Both the position numbers and the translations under genes were made by a program. Below the pieces are notes generated by a model. That model was not told the origin of the DNA. It saw nothing but the letters and a program-made list of their open reading frames with translations, and made no database searches. Of a stretch of DNA of 64,000 nucleotides, positions 23,040 through 34,329 are shown piece after piece. Each line of letters begins with the position of its first letter. Positions within the stretch are counted from its first letter, which is position 1. This DNA comes from Narthecium ossifragum (lineage: Eukaryota; Streptophyta; Magnoliopsida; Dioscoreales; Nartheciaceae): assembly GCA_963920575.1 (NCBI GenBank), contig OY986967.1:19696094-19760093 (forward strand), given 5' to 3'.

Positions 23040-24745
23040 TTTTGGAATATATTTAGATAGATCAGGCTCTCCAGAATCAGTTGGATCATAATCAGGTGGA
23101 AGAAAACAATCCTCTTGGATTGGACGATTGATCGGCTGGGAGGTCGATCGATCGTCGAACGGACGATAGATCGTCGGTATGGCCGATCGTTCGTACTGAC
23201 AGGCATACCTATTTGATTATCTACTGTTTTACCCCTTCTAAGGATCACAACAGCCTTAGCTCTCTCAATGTGTTTGCTTTCTACATAGTGCTGGCCTCTA
23301 GGGTTGGTGACAGGTTGACTTCGCAAGTGTCCTTCCTCTCTTTTGGCTATAGTGTTAGAAAGTTGGCCCAATAAATTCTCAAGTTTAGCAATGGATTGGG
23401 TATTAGAATTACATTGATTCTCTATTCTAGACACATAATTTTGCATTTTGGAAGCCTCACTTGTCATTATTCCGCTAAGATTTCCATTCATGGCAGTCAT
23501 GGCTGAAAGGATGGAACTCAAAGTAGGTTCAAAGGTGGTTTGGACTGGAGGGGCTGAATGTGATTGTGGAGGGTACCCAAGGTTTGGATTTACAGAAGGT
23601 TTTGGTGGGTCCTTGAAAGCAGAAGGATTAACTATATTGTTTTGTCCTTGAAAAGTACTTGACTGTTGTGGCTTCCAACTAAAATTAGGATGATTTCTCC
23701 AACCTTGATTGTAGGTATTAGAATACGGGTTGTTCTGAGATTTGGAAAAACCATAAGTTGCATTGACATGTTTCTGAACAAAGTCAGCGAAATTGGGAGC
23801 TAAATGACAGTCAATTATAGAATGATCAGAACTAAGGAAAAGGGCATGGGTCTCAACAGAAGTGTTAGGCAATTGTTGAGCAAAAGATTGACCTGTTTTC
23901 AACTGGTTTAAATCTTTAATTAGGAGGGCTACTTGTGCGGAGAGACTTTGAAATTCAGAAATTTCATGAATTCCCTGAGAATTATGAACAGTGGTAGACC
24001 GACTCCTAAAAACTGAGGCATTGTGTTGTGAATTTTCAGCAATGTTGTCATACATTTCCCAAAGAGCAATCCAAGGTTTACTAATAACAACATCCCTGCA
24101 GCAAGCTTTGACCATTGTTCTATAACGATCATTTAGACCATTATAGAATGAATGGGCTAACTGCCACTAAGGTACCTCATGATGTGGACACTCTATAAGA
24201 AGATCCTTAAATCTTTCCCATGCTTCATGAAACATCTCATTCTCATTTTGCTTAAAAGAGATAATCATTGTACGATAATTTTGAGTTTTAATGATAGAGA
24301 AATATTTTTTAAGAAAAGCATCCGTAAGTTGGTCCCATGTTGAAATCGAATTTGGAGCTAAGGTTTGAAGCCAATGTTTAGCCTTGTCTTTTAAAGAAAA
24401 AGGGAAAAGCTTCAGTCTAAAGGCATCATCATTAAAATGCTGGAGTTTAAACATGGAAAGGATTTCAAAAAAGCTAGCAATGTGTCCATAAGAGTCCTCA
24501 TTCTCACGTCCATAGAAAGAAAGTAAAGTTGTAATCCAATTGGGTTTAATCTCATAATGTGTAGCATTGATGGCAAGTGGGTTGATATAAGAAGCATAGG
24601 TATAAGGTACAAGTAGGAAGTGATTCCTAATTGGGACTTCTCGATTGTTATTATTATTAACTCCCCTATCAACATTAGCATTAGGGTCTATGACAAATCC
24701 CTCATTTTCAGCCATTGTAACAACGGTCTCTTGAATAGATTGCAA
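23024..24745 (-). pseudogene. Athila-like gag
   Basis: 24745-24167 encodes YEIKPNWITTLLSFYGRENED, LKLFPFSLKDKAKHWLQTL and WDQLTDAFLKKYF, the retrotransposon gag domain of Athila/Tat elements. A stop or shift separates it from the C-terminal part (24115-23024), which has a LMWEMYDNIAEN-like segment, Q/N-rich linker and, near its end, a run of D-R-P/S-I-V repeats. Those repeats come from palindromic GATCGATCG-like DNA at 23120-23195. The gag is broken. Confidence 0.8.
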
Positions 24746-25346
24746 GTTACTTAAGACTTCCTAATAGTTACGTAAAGATTTTTGTACTGAGGTTCTAGCT
24801 GTTCAGAGTGTGGCCTCTATTTCTAGATCCAAAGGTTCCACAGGGATGTTAAGAGATCGCCTACCTTGCATATAAGATCACATGCTAAAAAGAAAAAGAA
24901 AAAGAAAACAAAATATTCAGAGGAGAGGAGAAAACCTTAGAATACCACAATTGAAATGAAAGTTGTAATTAGAAGACTTACCTGGCTGCACAATCCCTGG
25001 ACAGTCGGATTCAAGTCCGATTGAGCGTTCCACGCAGCAAACAAGCTGGTTTCTTCAAGAAAAATCCGTTTTCTTCACTAACACCTGGACGATTGATCGG
25101 CTGGGTGGCTGATCGATCGGTTTTCAGACGATTGATCGGTCGTCTACTCGTCTGGCCGATCAATCGTTCGTTTGAATATTGCAGATCCTTCTTGTCACGA
25201 ACTGTCAACTTCACGTTGCAAAAATTCCAAAAATTATAAGAAAAATTCCTAAGAAAAATTAATAATAAACTAAATAAAAATAAAACTCTAACTAGGCTCA
25301 TAAAAGAGTAAAGAGAAACCAATGCTTTTGTTGAAAACCATAAATG

Positions 25347-25364
25347 TCCCCGGCAACGACGTCA
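25347..25364 (-). other. tRNA-Asp-type primer binding site (decayed)
   Basis: The minus-strand TTGACGTCGTTGCCGGGGA lies five bases inside the 5' LTR. It resembles the TGGCGCCGTTGCCGGGGA site (complement of tRNA-Asp, from memory), with two C-to-T type changes at CG/GC positions. Confidence 0.6.
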
Positions 25365-25369
25365 AAAAT

Positions 25370-26802
25370 TGATGTGTTGTGAATGTATTGTTAAATCTGA
25401 TGCAAACTCAATCAAGTATAAAATTTATAAACCCTTATTTCAACACTAAAGTAAAAGGATAGAATAATAGTGAAATACGGGGTCGATCCACATGGAAACT
25501 AGTGATTCAATGCAATACAAACAAAACTAACTCTCAATACTCTATTCTAAAGCAACAAAAGGGTTTATAAGTCTTAGAAATTATGTAATCGAAACTAACT
25601 AAGAAAGCAATGGAACTTAAGATTAAGATAAATCAATGAGAGAAAACCTAGGGATTACTCAATCCACTTTAGTTTCACTTCCTGTATTCTCTAGTTATCC
25701 TCTTGTTTTTTTATCTAGAGATTATAGATTCACAGCTTCTTAAGCTTACATGAATCCCTAAAATAAGGTGAGTGTTTTTCAAATGCATACTTTATCTTCG
25801 ATTAGCATAGCTTGTCTTCGGGGTAACCTTAGCACAATCTATCGTCACTAAACATAAAGTATCTCATCAGTTATTTCACAAACCACATAAAAACCATCTT
25901 ATATATTTCTACTATCAATCACCGAAATCAAATAGGTCTAAAAATACATCAAGGAACTCTGTTCTCTTAACTCTTTTATCATTAAAAACATATCTAGAAG
26001 ATCATGTCTAATATAAAAATACAAGATTCAACTAGAAAAATAGAAGGAAGATCTACTAAAGCTTCATGAGATCCTTAAATATAAAAATCAGCCACTCATC
26101 TTGGGGATGGAAGCCATAAGTTTGATGAAGAATTTCAAGGATCCATGTCACATCTTCACCGTCTTCAAAAACCCTAATCTTCTATTTTCTCTCTATGGTG
26201 GCTCCCAATTTTCGACTAGCAAACACCTTCTTATAGGTGTACTCTCGGAATTAGGGTTATGGCTAAGTTGGACTCCTACTACAACTCGGATTCCCTGGAT
26301 TAATTCCTGACAGTACCGGTCGCAAGTTGGTCCAATCAAGCCCGAATTTGAAAACTCGTTCAACACGAAAGATGTAGATTAGGAAGGCTTCTGTCATATC
26401 CCAAATATTTTATAATATTAGGACTTATCGGGAATATTTGGTGAATATTCTCTTTAACATCGATGGAGCAGTTTTCCAAAATCTATATATCTTCATAGTC
26501 TTCAAACCTGATATTAATCTGTCGGGAAGCTCGCTAAGTGTCCAACATGAAAGTTGTACGTCTTGATGTCTTATAGATGTCCTCCAAATTTTAGAATATT
26601 TGCACTTATGAATAATGTCTGGCGAATTCTTTCCAAACTAACAGTGGAGCGACATAATTTCAACATATTAGTCTTTTTCTGTATTTTCTAACTTGAATTT
26701 TAATTAAACCTGAAATCAATTAACAAACTATCAAATACAAACACTCTCGGGTAAACAAAGGTAATTTAAGGGGTTTAATTATAAATATTTAGTGACTCAT
26801 CA
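25370..26802 (-). repeat. 5' LTR of the Athila-like element
   Basis: Same length and termini as 16936-18368 (TGATGTGTTG...GTGACTCATCA). Confidence 0.9.
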
Positions 26803-26903
26803 ACCTCCTCAATCAAAAAATTATAGTCATGTCTCTTGAGCCTCCCAACCTCCAAAGGGATACCCAGATATCGCGAGGTCCCTCAATTCTTCGATAAATC
26901 GGT

Positions 26904-27877
26904 CTACGCGATCAAATGTTGCCTACGTCTGAGTGAGATCTTTGCCGAAAACTTGATGCTTGACTTCTCCAAATTCATCTCTAAGCCTGGATAAGCCTTG
27001 TACCTCTTTTGGACATTCAGCAGCTTGAGCACTTCCCCTGTGGTAGCACTAGAAAAAAAATACGCAGTCATCTGCATAAAGAAGATGGCTCTGGATGAAG
27101 TTTTTTTTTGCAAAGATAAAACCTTCCAACGCAAGCAGCGGCAATTCAGGAAGCCTGGATAAGACCACCTGACACAAGATAAACAAGGGAAACGGGGGTC
27201 CCCCTGTCGCAGACCCCGGTGCGTCCCGAACAATCCACAAACCCTACCATTGAGAATTAAGGAGAATCTAGGGTTTGAACACACTACATGATCCAAGCAA
27301 TCCACCGATCTGGGAACTTCATTTGTCGAAGGACTTGCTCAAGAAAATCCCAACGAACCGAATCATACGTCGCCTGCAGGTCCACCTTGATTGCCATCAG
27401 AAACTGGTTCTTGGGGGCAACTCTCATACAGTGCATCATCTCTTGGGTAGTACTATGATTGTCAAAGATGCATCGTCCTGATACAAAGGCTGATTGGTTG
27501 ATACTGATCAAGCCGTCCATCACCTGCTTTAGCCAATTAACAAAAATTGTAGAAATCAATTTATAACTAACGTTGCAGAGAGAAATTGGCCGGTAGTCCT
27601 TAATTTGCCTTGGATTCTGGATCTTCGGAATGAATGTAATGAACGTTTCATTCCAATGCGGCGGCAGGGATCCGATCGCAAAGAAATCCTTAATCAGCAC
27701 CGAGATCTCCGACCCAACAATGTCCCAGTACTGAACATAAAATTCAGCATGTAACCCGTCCGGGACGGGACATTTATAGTTCCCAAGCTGGTGTAGGGCA
27801 CCGCGAATCTCTATGTCAGCCATCCCCTCAATCAATAAGGTTGCATCGGAATCAGAGATAGAGGGGAGTGGCAACAA
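26904..27877 (-). pseudogene. LINE reverse transcriptase
   Basis: The minus-strand frame 27877-27284 reads LGNYKCPVPDGLHAEFYVQYW, FITFIPKIQNPRQIKDYRPISLCNVSYKL and QSAFVSGRCIFDN, standard LINE RT blocks. The segment to 26904 adds LRQGDP and, in a second frame, the catalytic HLLYADDCVFF. An IKVDLQATYDSV segment replaces the usual DLxKAYDxV. Two frames are needed for the last third, so it is inactive. Confidence 0.85.
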
Positions 27878-27952
27878 TGGGACCTCCCTAGTACGTCGTT
27901 GCTTCCGCTAGAGATTCTTATAGTGGGTAGTAAAAGCATCTACAATCTCCTC

Positions 27953-28790
27953 CTACGTAGATACAATAACTCCAGCAGAGTTGATAACCTCAGTAACATT
28001 AGATCTATTACCTGACTTCGACAGTGCCTGGTGGAAAATTCGGGTATTTTGGTCCCCCTCCTTCAGCCATGAGTTCTGCCTATGGTAGGCAAGAAAAGTA
28101 TCATGCTGTCTCGTCAAAGCCACATGTTGATGCTCCAAGGATCTCATGCGTATCTCATCATCTGTGGTCAGCGAGCCTGCCTCCTCAAGCATATACAAGG
28201 CATCCAAGTGTTGAAGGATACACTGTTGAGAGTTCACCAAATCAAACTCAACCTTCCTACTCCACCTCTTGACAGCCCTTTTAATCTCTTTGAACCTCCC
28301 AATGACTTTGAATTGAAGTGACCCTCGCCGCTACCTGGAGAAGGCTCTGGTCACCACTTCCCGGAACTGCTCTGTAGCAATCCAGAACTGTTGCATCCGA
28401 AATAGAGTCGGGCCTGTTAACTCCTGTTGGGGTGAGAGTTCCAATAACAAAGCTCGGTGATCATATCCAAACTTGCGTAGGAGTTGGATCCGTGCATTAG
28501 GGAACCACGCCCACCAAGCAGGATTTCAGAGGCCTCTGTCCAACCTTTCCAACAACCTAGACCGGCCAACTTCACCATTAGACCATGTGAAGGAGAATCC
28601 CCGAAAACCAAGGTCAATCAGCTCATCATCAGCAATGAATGAAAGGAAAACCCGAGCACCGCAGTTATAAGCAAACAAGATTCTACCCCATCTCTCATAT
28701 GGCACCGTCACAATATTGAAGTCACCCAACATTAGACGAGGCCACCCAAGAGCATTAACTGTTTTCAAACTGCTCCATAAGGACTCTCTC
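27953..28790 (-). pseudogene. LINE endonuclease C-terminal part and linker
   Basis: The minus strand at 28768-28526 gives PRLMLGDFNIV, IDLGFRGFSFTWSN and RLLERLDR, the last motifs of the apurinic-like endonuclease of plant L1 elements. 28240-27953 gives QNSWLKEGDQNTRIFH, the conserved linker before RT. The N-terminal endonuclease motifs (SWNxRGL) were not found in 28800-29230. Confidence 0.8.
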
Positions 28791-29634
28791 CCCCCAAACT
28801 CGATCGGGCGGCGTGAAACCTGGGGGGATATCCCTGTCGTTGCACGGCGTAATCACCTCCATCCCGTCAGTGAGCAGCAAAGGTGGCGGCTTGGGCTTGA
28901 GGGCAGCATGAAGGAGCTCCACTCTAGCAACATGACTTCCTAAGAGTTCCTCTGGCTCCGGCGAGGAGTCCTAGCCACCCAAACGAAGGTTCCTGGGGAT
29001 GACCAGCGGTCCCGGTCGACTAGGGTCGCCCTTAGTTCTGGCGATCCACGCAACCTCATGCTTGGACATCTCAGCGATCTCCTCGCCAGTCAACAATGAG
29101 TCAGGTCCCTGTAATGGCCTGAAGCGGCTACCGCCATCGCGACTATTCCCAACCAGATTATCTCCCCTGTTTGACGCGACCACCTTCCCAACAGGACCCA
29201 ACCGATTGGCTCGTGGCTAAGCCACCTCGTGCGCCTTCTCCTTCCTTCCCACCGCCCCAACCACTTGTGTTTCAAAAGAATCCTTGTTAATCGCAATCTT
29301 CGGGATCCATATCTGCTCCTGAAATTTTGAATCCACTAGAGAGTATTGATTTGCAGAAGGATTTCAATTTTGAACCTTATCTGGTAATCTCGGCGCCACC
29401 GTAGCCCTACCATTCTGATTCGGTATCACACCCATGTGGCCGGCCGTCTCTCCCTGCCGGACATCATCCCTGCCATTCTGGCCAAACCTTGTGGAGCGAC
29501 GCCGCCTTTGAACGGTTTTCCACTCCCAAATGCCCAGTTCGCCATCGTGATCCAACCGTCCAGGCCCCTCAACCAAAACATCCACCATAGGCGACCCTCC
29601 CTGGAACACCACCGATGTGAGGCCAGCCGCCCCA

Positions 29635-31260
29635 TGATGAGTGCATGAAAGTGCACACTAAACAGTCTTATCACCATCTCAACTATTGGATTGTTATCCT
29701 TAATCAACCTCTTTAGTACTATTTTTATATTTATATGTTGTTTCACATAGTTGGTTGAAAAATGCAGAAAATTGGAGCTAAACGGAGCAAAGAAACTGAA
29801 AATATTACATGGGTCAACTTGAAAGATTAAACTATACCTCCTCATCAAGAACCAGATGATGTGCCATATATAATTGGAAAGCTCTTGAAGGCTAGTTTCT
29901 GGAGAATTTTATGGTTCATGATTCCGAGTTTCCTAGAGGAAGTTACAGTACTTTTAGTACCAAGGGTGCAGTGCCGAATGGCAAAAGAGATAATATACAG
30001 GAAAGTAAATCAATCTTCTTCCTCTATAAAGATCGATCTTTCACGTGACAGAGCGCTATGTTTCACAGGATCGATCTCTTCCTCTATGAAGATCGATCTT
30101 TCATGCAACTAGAGATGATAGAGAGCCATGTTTAAAAGGATCGATCTCTTCCCTTATGAAGATCGATCTTTGTTTGGACGGAGAAAATTGACGATAAAAA
30201 GATTGATCTTCCCCTTTAAAGAGATCGATCTTCTTCACAATTGAGAAAATTGAGAAAATCAACAATGGAAAAGATCGATCTTCTTAATTTCCTCAGGCGC
30301 AACCAGTTCTACGGGATGAAAAGATCGATCTTCATCCCTAGAAGATCGATCTTTATATAGCGGCTGAGCAAAATAAAGGGTGCAGATCAAATCCAAGTGG
30401 GAATCTTTTGGAGGCTATAAATAGGCAACTTAGGGCTATTCAAAGAGAGCTTTTTCGGGGGACTTTTCTGAAGGAAGAAGGAGACCAATTCACCATCTAT
30501 GGACGAGTAATCTTCAGCCATGACTGATGGATGACTAAGCAAGGATGAGGGTTTCTTTCTCTATCATTGGTTCATGTTTTAATCTTTAATGTTTAAACTC
30601 TATATATGTATTGAATCTTCATAAATGGTTATGTGGTTGAACATTATTATAATTCCAATCATGCTTTTGTTATGATATTATGATCTCATAGTTATCTCTC
30701 TTGTTCTCCTACCTAGTCTTGTGAAATCTTTGCTATGCATTGCCCGTAGTGACAGCTGGTATTGCAAATTCTTAGGGATCTGGTAAGACAAAGTTAGGGA
30801 TTGGTCCCGTGAAACTTTTGATGCACGTTGCCTGTAGTGACAGCCGGTATCGTGTATTCTTAGATTTTGATAGGACGGAGTTAGGGCTGCAACGAGAAGA
30901 ACCAAACATAGAAAGAGACATTTATATTCTATCAAATTCATAGCTCCATTCTTTCCAGTCGAGGTGATTAGGATGTGAATCTCTCGACTGAGTTTTACAT
31001 GAACCATTAGTAAAAGAAAAACCCAAGTCTGAGTAAGGGATTCCTGAAGCCTAGCCTCATCCAAATCCTGATTTCCTTTATTAACTTCACTTTACCGTTA
31101 CATATTCGATCCAATTTTCTTAACTCCCACGCTCTTGATTGTTTTCGATACATTGTTATCTGTGTTTCTGGATCCTTTCTACTTGTTTTCCTGTGGGATC
31201 GACCTCTCTTATGTTGTACTGCACCGTGGCCGTTATGCGAGACACATTTGAATGACATCA
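29635..31260 (+). mobile_element. solo LTR (Ty3, Tat/Athila-like) inside the LINE
   Basis: Starts TGATGAGTGCATGAAAGTGC at 29635 and ends GAATGACATCA at 31260. The tail has TTTCCTGTGGGATCGACCTC, typical of Tat/Athila-type LTR ends. Flanking pentamers CCCCA (29630-29634) and CCTCA (31261-31265) match at four of five bases. There is no internal region, so it arose by LTR recombination. Its middle (29995-30350) is an array of AAGATCGATCTTT-type palindromes. Confidence 0.75.
29995..30350. repeat. GATCGATC palindrome array in solo LTR
   Basis: About ten AGATCGATCTT or GGATCGATCTC words occur in irregular 30-80 bp steps, each self-complementary. Confidence 0.85.
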
Positions 31261-31331
31261 CCTCACCAAGACTCTCCGCTACCATGGGCATAACCCTAGT
31301 GTCCCCAGTTGTTTGGCGTGTACAGCTCCCC

Positions 31332-31965
31332 CTAAACATGCCCAAAGAACCCATAGCCGGTGCACAGATCCACATTCTCATAGATTAAAGGTTGCATGAA
31401 AGACCCCTCCTCTCCAGATGGAGTTATGAACTCCACCTTTGTGTCCCTCTTGGCCGGAACATTGATTTCGACCTCAATACATACCCGTGCATACCGGCTA
31501 CGGTCAGAGAATTTGGTAGAGACATCCACAACCACAAGCCTACCTACTATCGCAGCGATGATTAACAATGGTTCCCTCTCAGTCAGATCTTGTAGGAGCT
31601 CCGACGTCCTCACCCAAACCATGGCCTTCGAGAAGTTCAAAATCTTGGGACGGAAGCATAGTCGCCAACGAATCAACGCTAACGTTTTCCCATTAACTGT
31701 CCACGGGCCCCTAGTTAACACATGTATCAAATCCTATTAATTTCCGAACTTGAAGACAAAGATCCCATGAGCATGATCTGTTACAAGAAAAGGCTCCGAT
31801 GTCTTCCACATCAGGGCCAAGCGTCGACGGAGGAACTCCAAGCCAACTGAACCTCAAAGAACCGGCCAAACAGTGAATGTTTCCATTTGTCCTTGCATCG
31901 AGCAACAACGTCAGCAGCGATGATCGCCTTCCCCGTATGAATTCGCTCTTGTTTCCGTCCTTCAT
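31332..31965 (-). pseudogene. LINE ORF1, DUF4283 and zinc knuckle
   Basis: The minus-strand frame 31730-31332 has RGPWTVNGKTLALIRWR, ILNFSKAMVWVR and RYARVCIEVEINVPAKRD, matching the DUF4283 domain of plant LINE ORF1 proteins. The following YENVDLCTGYGFFGH is a degraded zf-CCHC_4 knuckle. 31965-31711 is an upstream portion in another frame. ORF1 binds element RNA. It is frameshifted and split from ORF2 by the solo LTR. Confidence 0.7.
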
Positions 31966-32132
31966 CCACTCCTACGAATGATGTTGACTCTTGGTGTGGC
32001 CCAACAACCTTCGCCTAGGAATGACTACCACCGCTAGGAGGAGCAGAGCCCGGCACTCCATTAGAGGACACCTCCATCCTTTGATGAATTATATAGCTAG
32101 ATACCCCTTGGCAAAAGAGATGACATGTAGAT

Positions 32133-32145
32133 AGTAGAAGATGTG
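32133..32145. repeat. LINE target-site duplication, right copy
   Basis: AGTAGAAGATGTG, identical to 15458-15470. Confidence 0.85.
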
Positions 32146-33136
32146 TTCGATGTGATACAAGCATGAGTTACCTAACCATGCCAAGATTATGACAGACATA
32201 ATTTGGTGTAGCAGTCAAACTAACCCTAAATAAACAACGAAACCACTTGTCCACTCTTCCCTAATCTAAAATACTCGCCGAGGAAAGCAGTCGGAAGGTT
32301 CACTGATCCACTGATTCCCGCTATGAAGTCGGTGGAGAAGGCAGTTTGCTTCCGTTCCCTCCTATACTTACAGCCTGGATTCCGAAAACTCCACTCACTC
32401 AAAAAGTCTCAAAACCACACCACAGCATCATAAACAAGAGCCACACTGTCTTTTCCCTTCCTATCAACTCCAACTCTCCAATCTTTTGTATATAATTAGT
32501 CTAAACTAGTCTCCCAGACATGCTATGGATCTGCTGCTGTATTTAAACCCCACCAACCATACAAACCTGCTGTCCAGGTCCAGCTAGCCTCCTGGCCCAG
32601 TCCCAGTCAAACTCACTCAACCCCTACTGTCCTTCTCGGCAGCTTCCTTCCTCCATTTGTTTACCAAGAAACCGAATCCCCACGTACGATACGGGGTACC
32701 TACATCGTCCCATTGTTTTGTGGGACCCAGACCCCCCCCTACCCTACCCCACTTGTGAAAACTTAACAACCCAACACCCACGTAATAACTACACTCTTCA
32801 AAAGATCCTCTAACGGAAACCATCAAAGGATCCTTAACGGAAACCAAATCCCCAAGATCCTAATCCAATTCGAACTAAAAAAACCCAACCAGCTGTCCTA
32901 TTAATGGTTATTAACCGTCCTCTAACGAATCCGATAAGACCAAAGGGAGAATTCAAATCCAAAACTAACGTGACCGTGACGTAAATCGTGTCCACCTCCC
33001 TCAGTCACTCATGACTACGAGAAAGCCGTTAGGTACGGTACTTAACGGCCGTTCCATTCTCAAATGGACTAGACAAATCCTGCCACCTGGCAGCTCCGTG
33101 GGAGCAACCGCCTCTTCCCCTCTAAAGCGGTCGTGC
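32146..33136 (+). promoter_or_regulatory. upstream region of the MYB gene
   Basis: About 1 kb of low-copy-looking sequence between the LINE and the TATA box. No other gene is seen. The LINE and its nested elements end roughly 1.1 kb from the MYB start codon, so silencing of the repeats could influence the promoter (inference). Confidence 0.45.
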
Positions 33137-33143
33137 TATAAAA
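33137..33143 (+). promoter_or_regulatory. TATA box of the MYB gene
   Basis: TATAAAA inside GTGCTATAAAACCCCACC, 92 bp before the first ATG. With transcription starting 25-35 bp downstream, the 5' UTR would be about 55-60 nt and include the CGAT run at 33174-33193. Confidence 0.7.
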
Positions 33144-33173
33144 CCCCACCGGCTCTCTGCTCTCTACTCCTCT

Positions 33174-33193
33174 CGATCGATCGATCGATCGAT
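33174..33193 (+). repeat. (CGAT)5 microsatellite in 5' UTR
   Basis: Five tetranucleotide units close to the likely transcription start. Confidence 0.9.
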
Positions 33194-33228
33194 AGCATAG
33201 GAGCTCTCTCTCAGTTAGGGTTTTGAGG

Positions 33229-34005
33229 ATGTCTATGGCGGCGGCAGGGGAAATGGTGGTGGTGGGGAGGATAAAGGGGCCGTGGAGCCCGGAGGAGGAC
33301 GAGGCTCTGCGGTCGCTGGTGGAGAAGCACGGGGCCAGGAACTGGACGCTGATCAGCAGATCGGTCCCCGGGAGGTCGGGGAAGTCGTGCAGGCTGCGGT
33401 GGTGCAACCAGCTCTCGCCGGAGGTGGAGCACCGCGCCTTCACGGCCGAGGAGGACGAGGCGATACTCCGGTACCACCGGGATCACGGCAACAAGTGGGC
33501 CAAGATCGCGAGGATGCTCAACACCGGGCGCACCGACAACGCCATCAAGAACCACTGGAACTCCACTCTTAAGAAGCGCCGGCAACTCGATCAGGATGGC
33601 GATGGCGGGGATGTCGAGGAGAGGCCTTTCAAAGTGGGGGCCGCCGGCGAGGGGATCCGCTTCTCCACCAGCCCCTCCTCCGGATCCGACGCGAGCAGCG
33701 ACTCCAGCGAGCACAAGGCGATTCCGGCGGCTGCGTCTTCTTCGATGATCTATAGCACCAGCAACATTGATGAGAACGAAGACGAGGAGGATGATCCGAT
33801 CACGGCTCTGAAGCTCGCGCCGCCGGGCTTGAGCGCGTACTCCGCCAGTGGTGCCGACCACCGGAAACCGGCGCCGGCGGCGGTGGCCGTTGCAGTTGAC
33901 GATAAAAATAAGGAATTTATGGAACAATTACGAGATATGATCCGAGAAGAAGTGCGAAATTATGGTGATATGCTGTACATGAGGGCGTATGGCACATTGG
34001 ACTAA
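33229..34005 (+). CDS. R2R3-MYB transcription factor, subgroup 22 (MYB44/70/73/77-like)
   Basis: Single-exon, 258 residues from ATG 33229; a second in-frame ATG at 33235 (MAAAG) is an alternative start. R2 is residues 16-66 (W19, W39, W58) with [20 protein letters not shown], diagnostic of subgroup 22. R3 is residues 69-118 (F71, W90, W110). R3 has one extra residue: [17 protein letters not shown], where the family usually has xLLxGRTDN, so W90-W110 spacing is 20 instead of 19. The C-terminus has [13 protein letters not shown] and [16 protein letters not shown], matching the two subgroup-22 C-terminal motifs. Such factors act in the nucleus in abscisic-acid, auxin and stress responses. The codons are GC-rich up to about 33890 and AT-rich in the last 35 codons. 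The family call is firm; the exact orthologue is not. Confidence 0.92.
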   Translation: MSMAAAGEMVVVGRIKGPWSPEEDEALRSLVEKHGARNWTLISRSVPGRSGKSCRLRWCNQLSPEVEHRAFTAEEDEAILRYHRDHGNKWAKIARMLNTGRTDNAIKNHWNSTLKKRRQLDQDGDGGDVEERPFKVGAAGEGIRFSTSPSSGSDASSDSSEHKAIPAAASSSMIYSTSNIDENEDEEDDPITALKLAPPGLSAYSASGADHRKPAPAAVAVAVDDKNKEFMEQLRDMIREEVRNYGDMLYMRAYGTLD

Positions 34006-34320
34006 AATAGTTTAGTTCTTTTTTTGGCTTTCTCATAAATTGGGATTGGCTCGGTAAAGAGACTAGTTATCCTGAAGGTGAAGAGGCAACATTTTTTTCT
34101 TTCTACTTCAAATTTTCTTGAAAACTGACTAATAAAAATGGGAACCTTTTGTGATTGATTTATAAAATTGGATATAATTTATGTTATGTGTGTGTTTTTT
34201 TGGTATTTCGTTACAAAAGTTGAGTCTTTTTAAGCAGTAATATCTCTTAATTAAAGAAATAAAGTAATATCTCAATTACAGAAAGGACAGAAAGCACGAC
34301 ACAACACATTGAAAGAGATC
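34006..34320 (+). other. MYB 3' UTR and downstream flank
   Basis: AT-rich, with an AATAAAA-like signal at about 34130-34136 (GACTAATAAAAATGG) about 125 bp after the stop codon that may direct polyadenylation. No further gene. Confidence 0.5.
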
Positions 34321-34329
34321 GGATCCCAA

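Larger units (their letters stand above)
16936..26802 (-). mobile_element. Athila-like Ty3 retrotransposon lacking RT/RNase H
   Basis: Two LTRs of equal length (1433 bp; 16936-18368 and 25370-26802) bracket 7.0 kb of internal sequence on the minus strand. The minus-strand primer site (25347-25364) is next to the right LTR, so that is the 5' LTR. Gag (24745-23024), protease (22806-22207) and integrase (22041-21055) follow, and then about 2.6 kb of non-coding 3' region. Between protease and integrase there are only about 165 bp, so reverse transcriptase and RNase H are absent. Flanking pentamers ATCTA (16931-16935) and ACCTC (26803-26807) share three bases. Removing one copy restores the LINE reading frame across the junction, so they are the decayed target duplication. 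Confidence 0.85.
15471..32132 (-). mobile_element. L1-type LINE, nearly full length, split by two nested insertions
   Basis: The element runs on the minus strand. Its poly(A) tail is the T-run at 15471-15481, and its 5' end is at about 32132, where the 13-bp duplication begins. In 5' to 3' order it has a DUF4283/zinc-knuckle ORF1 (31965-31332), an apurinic endonuclease segment with GDFN (about 28770-28420), reverse transcriptase (27877-26904) and a zf-RVT domain (16330-15884). Without the nested Athila-like element (16936-26802) and solo LTR (29635-31260) it is roughly 5.2 kb, normal for a plant L1. Frameshifts and stops throughout show it is dead. The insertion is older than both nested elements. 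Confidence 0.85.

Noticed and set aside
33223..33228. MYB start six bases upstream of ATG 33229
   Set aside because: The codon at 33223 is TTG. The first ATG in frame is 33229, with another at 33235.
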